A stretch of 33,418 nt of DNA, from assembly GCA_964351855.1 (NCBI GenBank), contig CAYGQD010000059.1:1-33418 (forward strand). Direction: 5' to 3'. The notes under the pieces were generated by a model. That model was not told where the DNA came from. It saw nothing but the letters and a program-made list of their open reading frames with translations, and ran no database searches. The translations under genes and the position numbers were made by a program. The DNA is from JBCDHN01 sp964351855. GTDB taxonomy: Bacteria > Verrucomicrobiota > Verrucomicrobiia > Verrucomicrobiales > DEV007. Of this stretch, positions 33,343-33,418 are shown in pieces; position 1 is the first letter of the stretch; every line of letters starts with the position of its first letter.

Positions 33343-33418
33343 ATGGCCGATCTCGACGGAACGAAAGAAACCAAGGACAAAGAATTTTACGCCGATGTCC
33401 CTCAGGAAACTCCCGGCT
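33343..33418 (+). CDS. N-terminal fragment, tentatively LsrF-like class I aldolase/thiolase
   Basis: Twenty-five codons are seen before the window ends. The start MADLDGTKETKD and the PQETPG stretch resemble the N-terminus of LsrF (3-hydroxy-5-phosphonooxypentane-2,4-dione thiolase) and related DhnA-type aldolases as I recall them (MADLD...KD...PQ). The match is short, so the call is tentative. The frame is open upstream to an ATG at 33223, giving a 40-codon extension. The family resemblance at 33343 favours the shorter form. No Shine-Dalgarno is visible. Confidence 0.4.
   Translation, partial: MADLDGTKETKDKEFYADVPQETPG

Noticed and set aside
1..33418. CRISPR arrays, transposases, integrases, phage genes
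   Set aside because: No regularly spaced repeats and no recombinase or phage-like product in any frame.

Overview
The window looks like a compact chromosomal segment of a Verrucomicrobiota bacterium, with Planctomycetota as the less likely alternative. The main evidence is the adjacent pair of a large c-type-cytochrome protein with DUF1587/1595/1592/1588/1585-type regions and a Tat-exported DUF1552 protein, which is typical of these phyla. Several secreted or membrane proteins have no recognisable relatives outside them. Base composition is moderately GC-rich and even. I see no insertion sequence, phage, plasmid, CRISPR array or rRNA.

Layout, left to right. The window opens in the 5' half of an initiator-type tRNA-Met gene (minus strand), which lies downstream of dnaB. 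A DUF3754/TMEM143-like membrane protein follows, then a plus-strand sensor histidine kinase and a CheY-like receiver. Phosphatidylserine decarboxylase comes next and overlaps the receiver gene tail to tail. A two-gene plus-strand operon (6.7-10.9 kb) encodes a secreted coiled-coil protein with a degenerate vWA-like end and a membrane-anchored protein with PPC-like repeats. Next is a ribose-type ABC transporter (permease and double ATPase, no binding protein in view) divergent from a Gfo/Idh/MocA dehydrogenase. From 14.8 to 19.3 kb all genes are on the minus strand: an exported PQQ-like beta-propeller protein, two small C-terminally anchored proteins, an exported papain-like (C39-type) protein and a YkfC-like NlpC/P60 endopeptidase.

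From 19.4 to 24.7 kb the window holds core metabolism and repair. It has a membrane-tethered acyl-carrier-like protein, a yeast-type cytosine deaminase, glutamate dehydrogenase, an unknown cytosolic protein, uracil phosphoribosyltransferase and MutL. Cytosine deaminase plus Upp would give a cytosine to uracil to UMP salvage route. A 1174-residue TIR-TM-TPR protein lies upstream of mutL on the same strand. The right part holds the cytochrome/DUF1552 pair, an AraC-family regulator, a gene-free stretch of about 360 bp with several nested inverted repeats, and the first codons of a gene resembling the start of LsrF-type aldolases/thiolases.

Gene packing is very tight. There are four 4-nt ATGA overlaps in operons, and five convergent pairs have gaps of 0-7 bp or overlap. 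Shine-Dalgarno motifs are visible in only some leaders, so several starts are uncertain and flagged. The most interesting items are the structured non-coding stretch at 33.09-33.20 kb, the vWA-like signals split over two adjacent genes, the permease with an extra periplasmic domain, the acyl-carrier-like protein without the usual serine, the TIR domain with an Asp where the conserved Glu is expected, and a perfect hairpin abutting a start codon at 16.09 kb.
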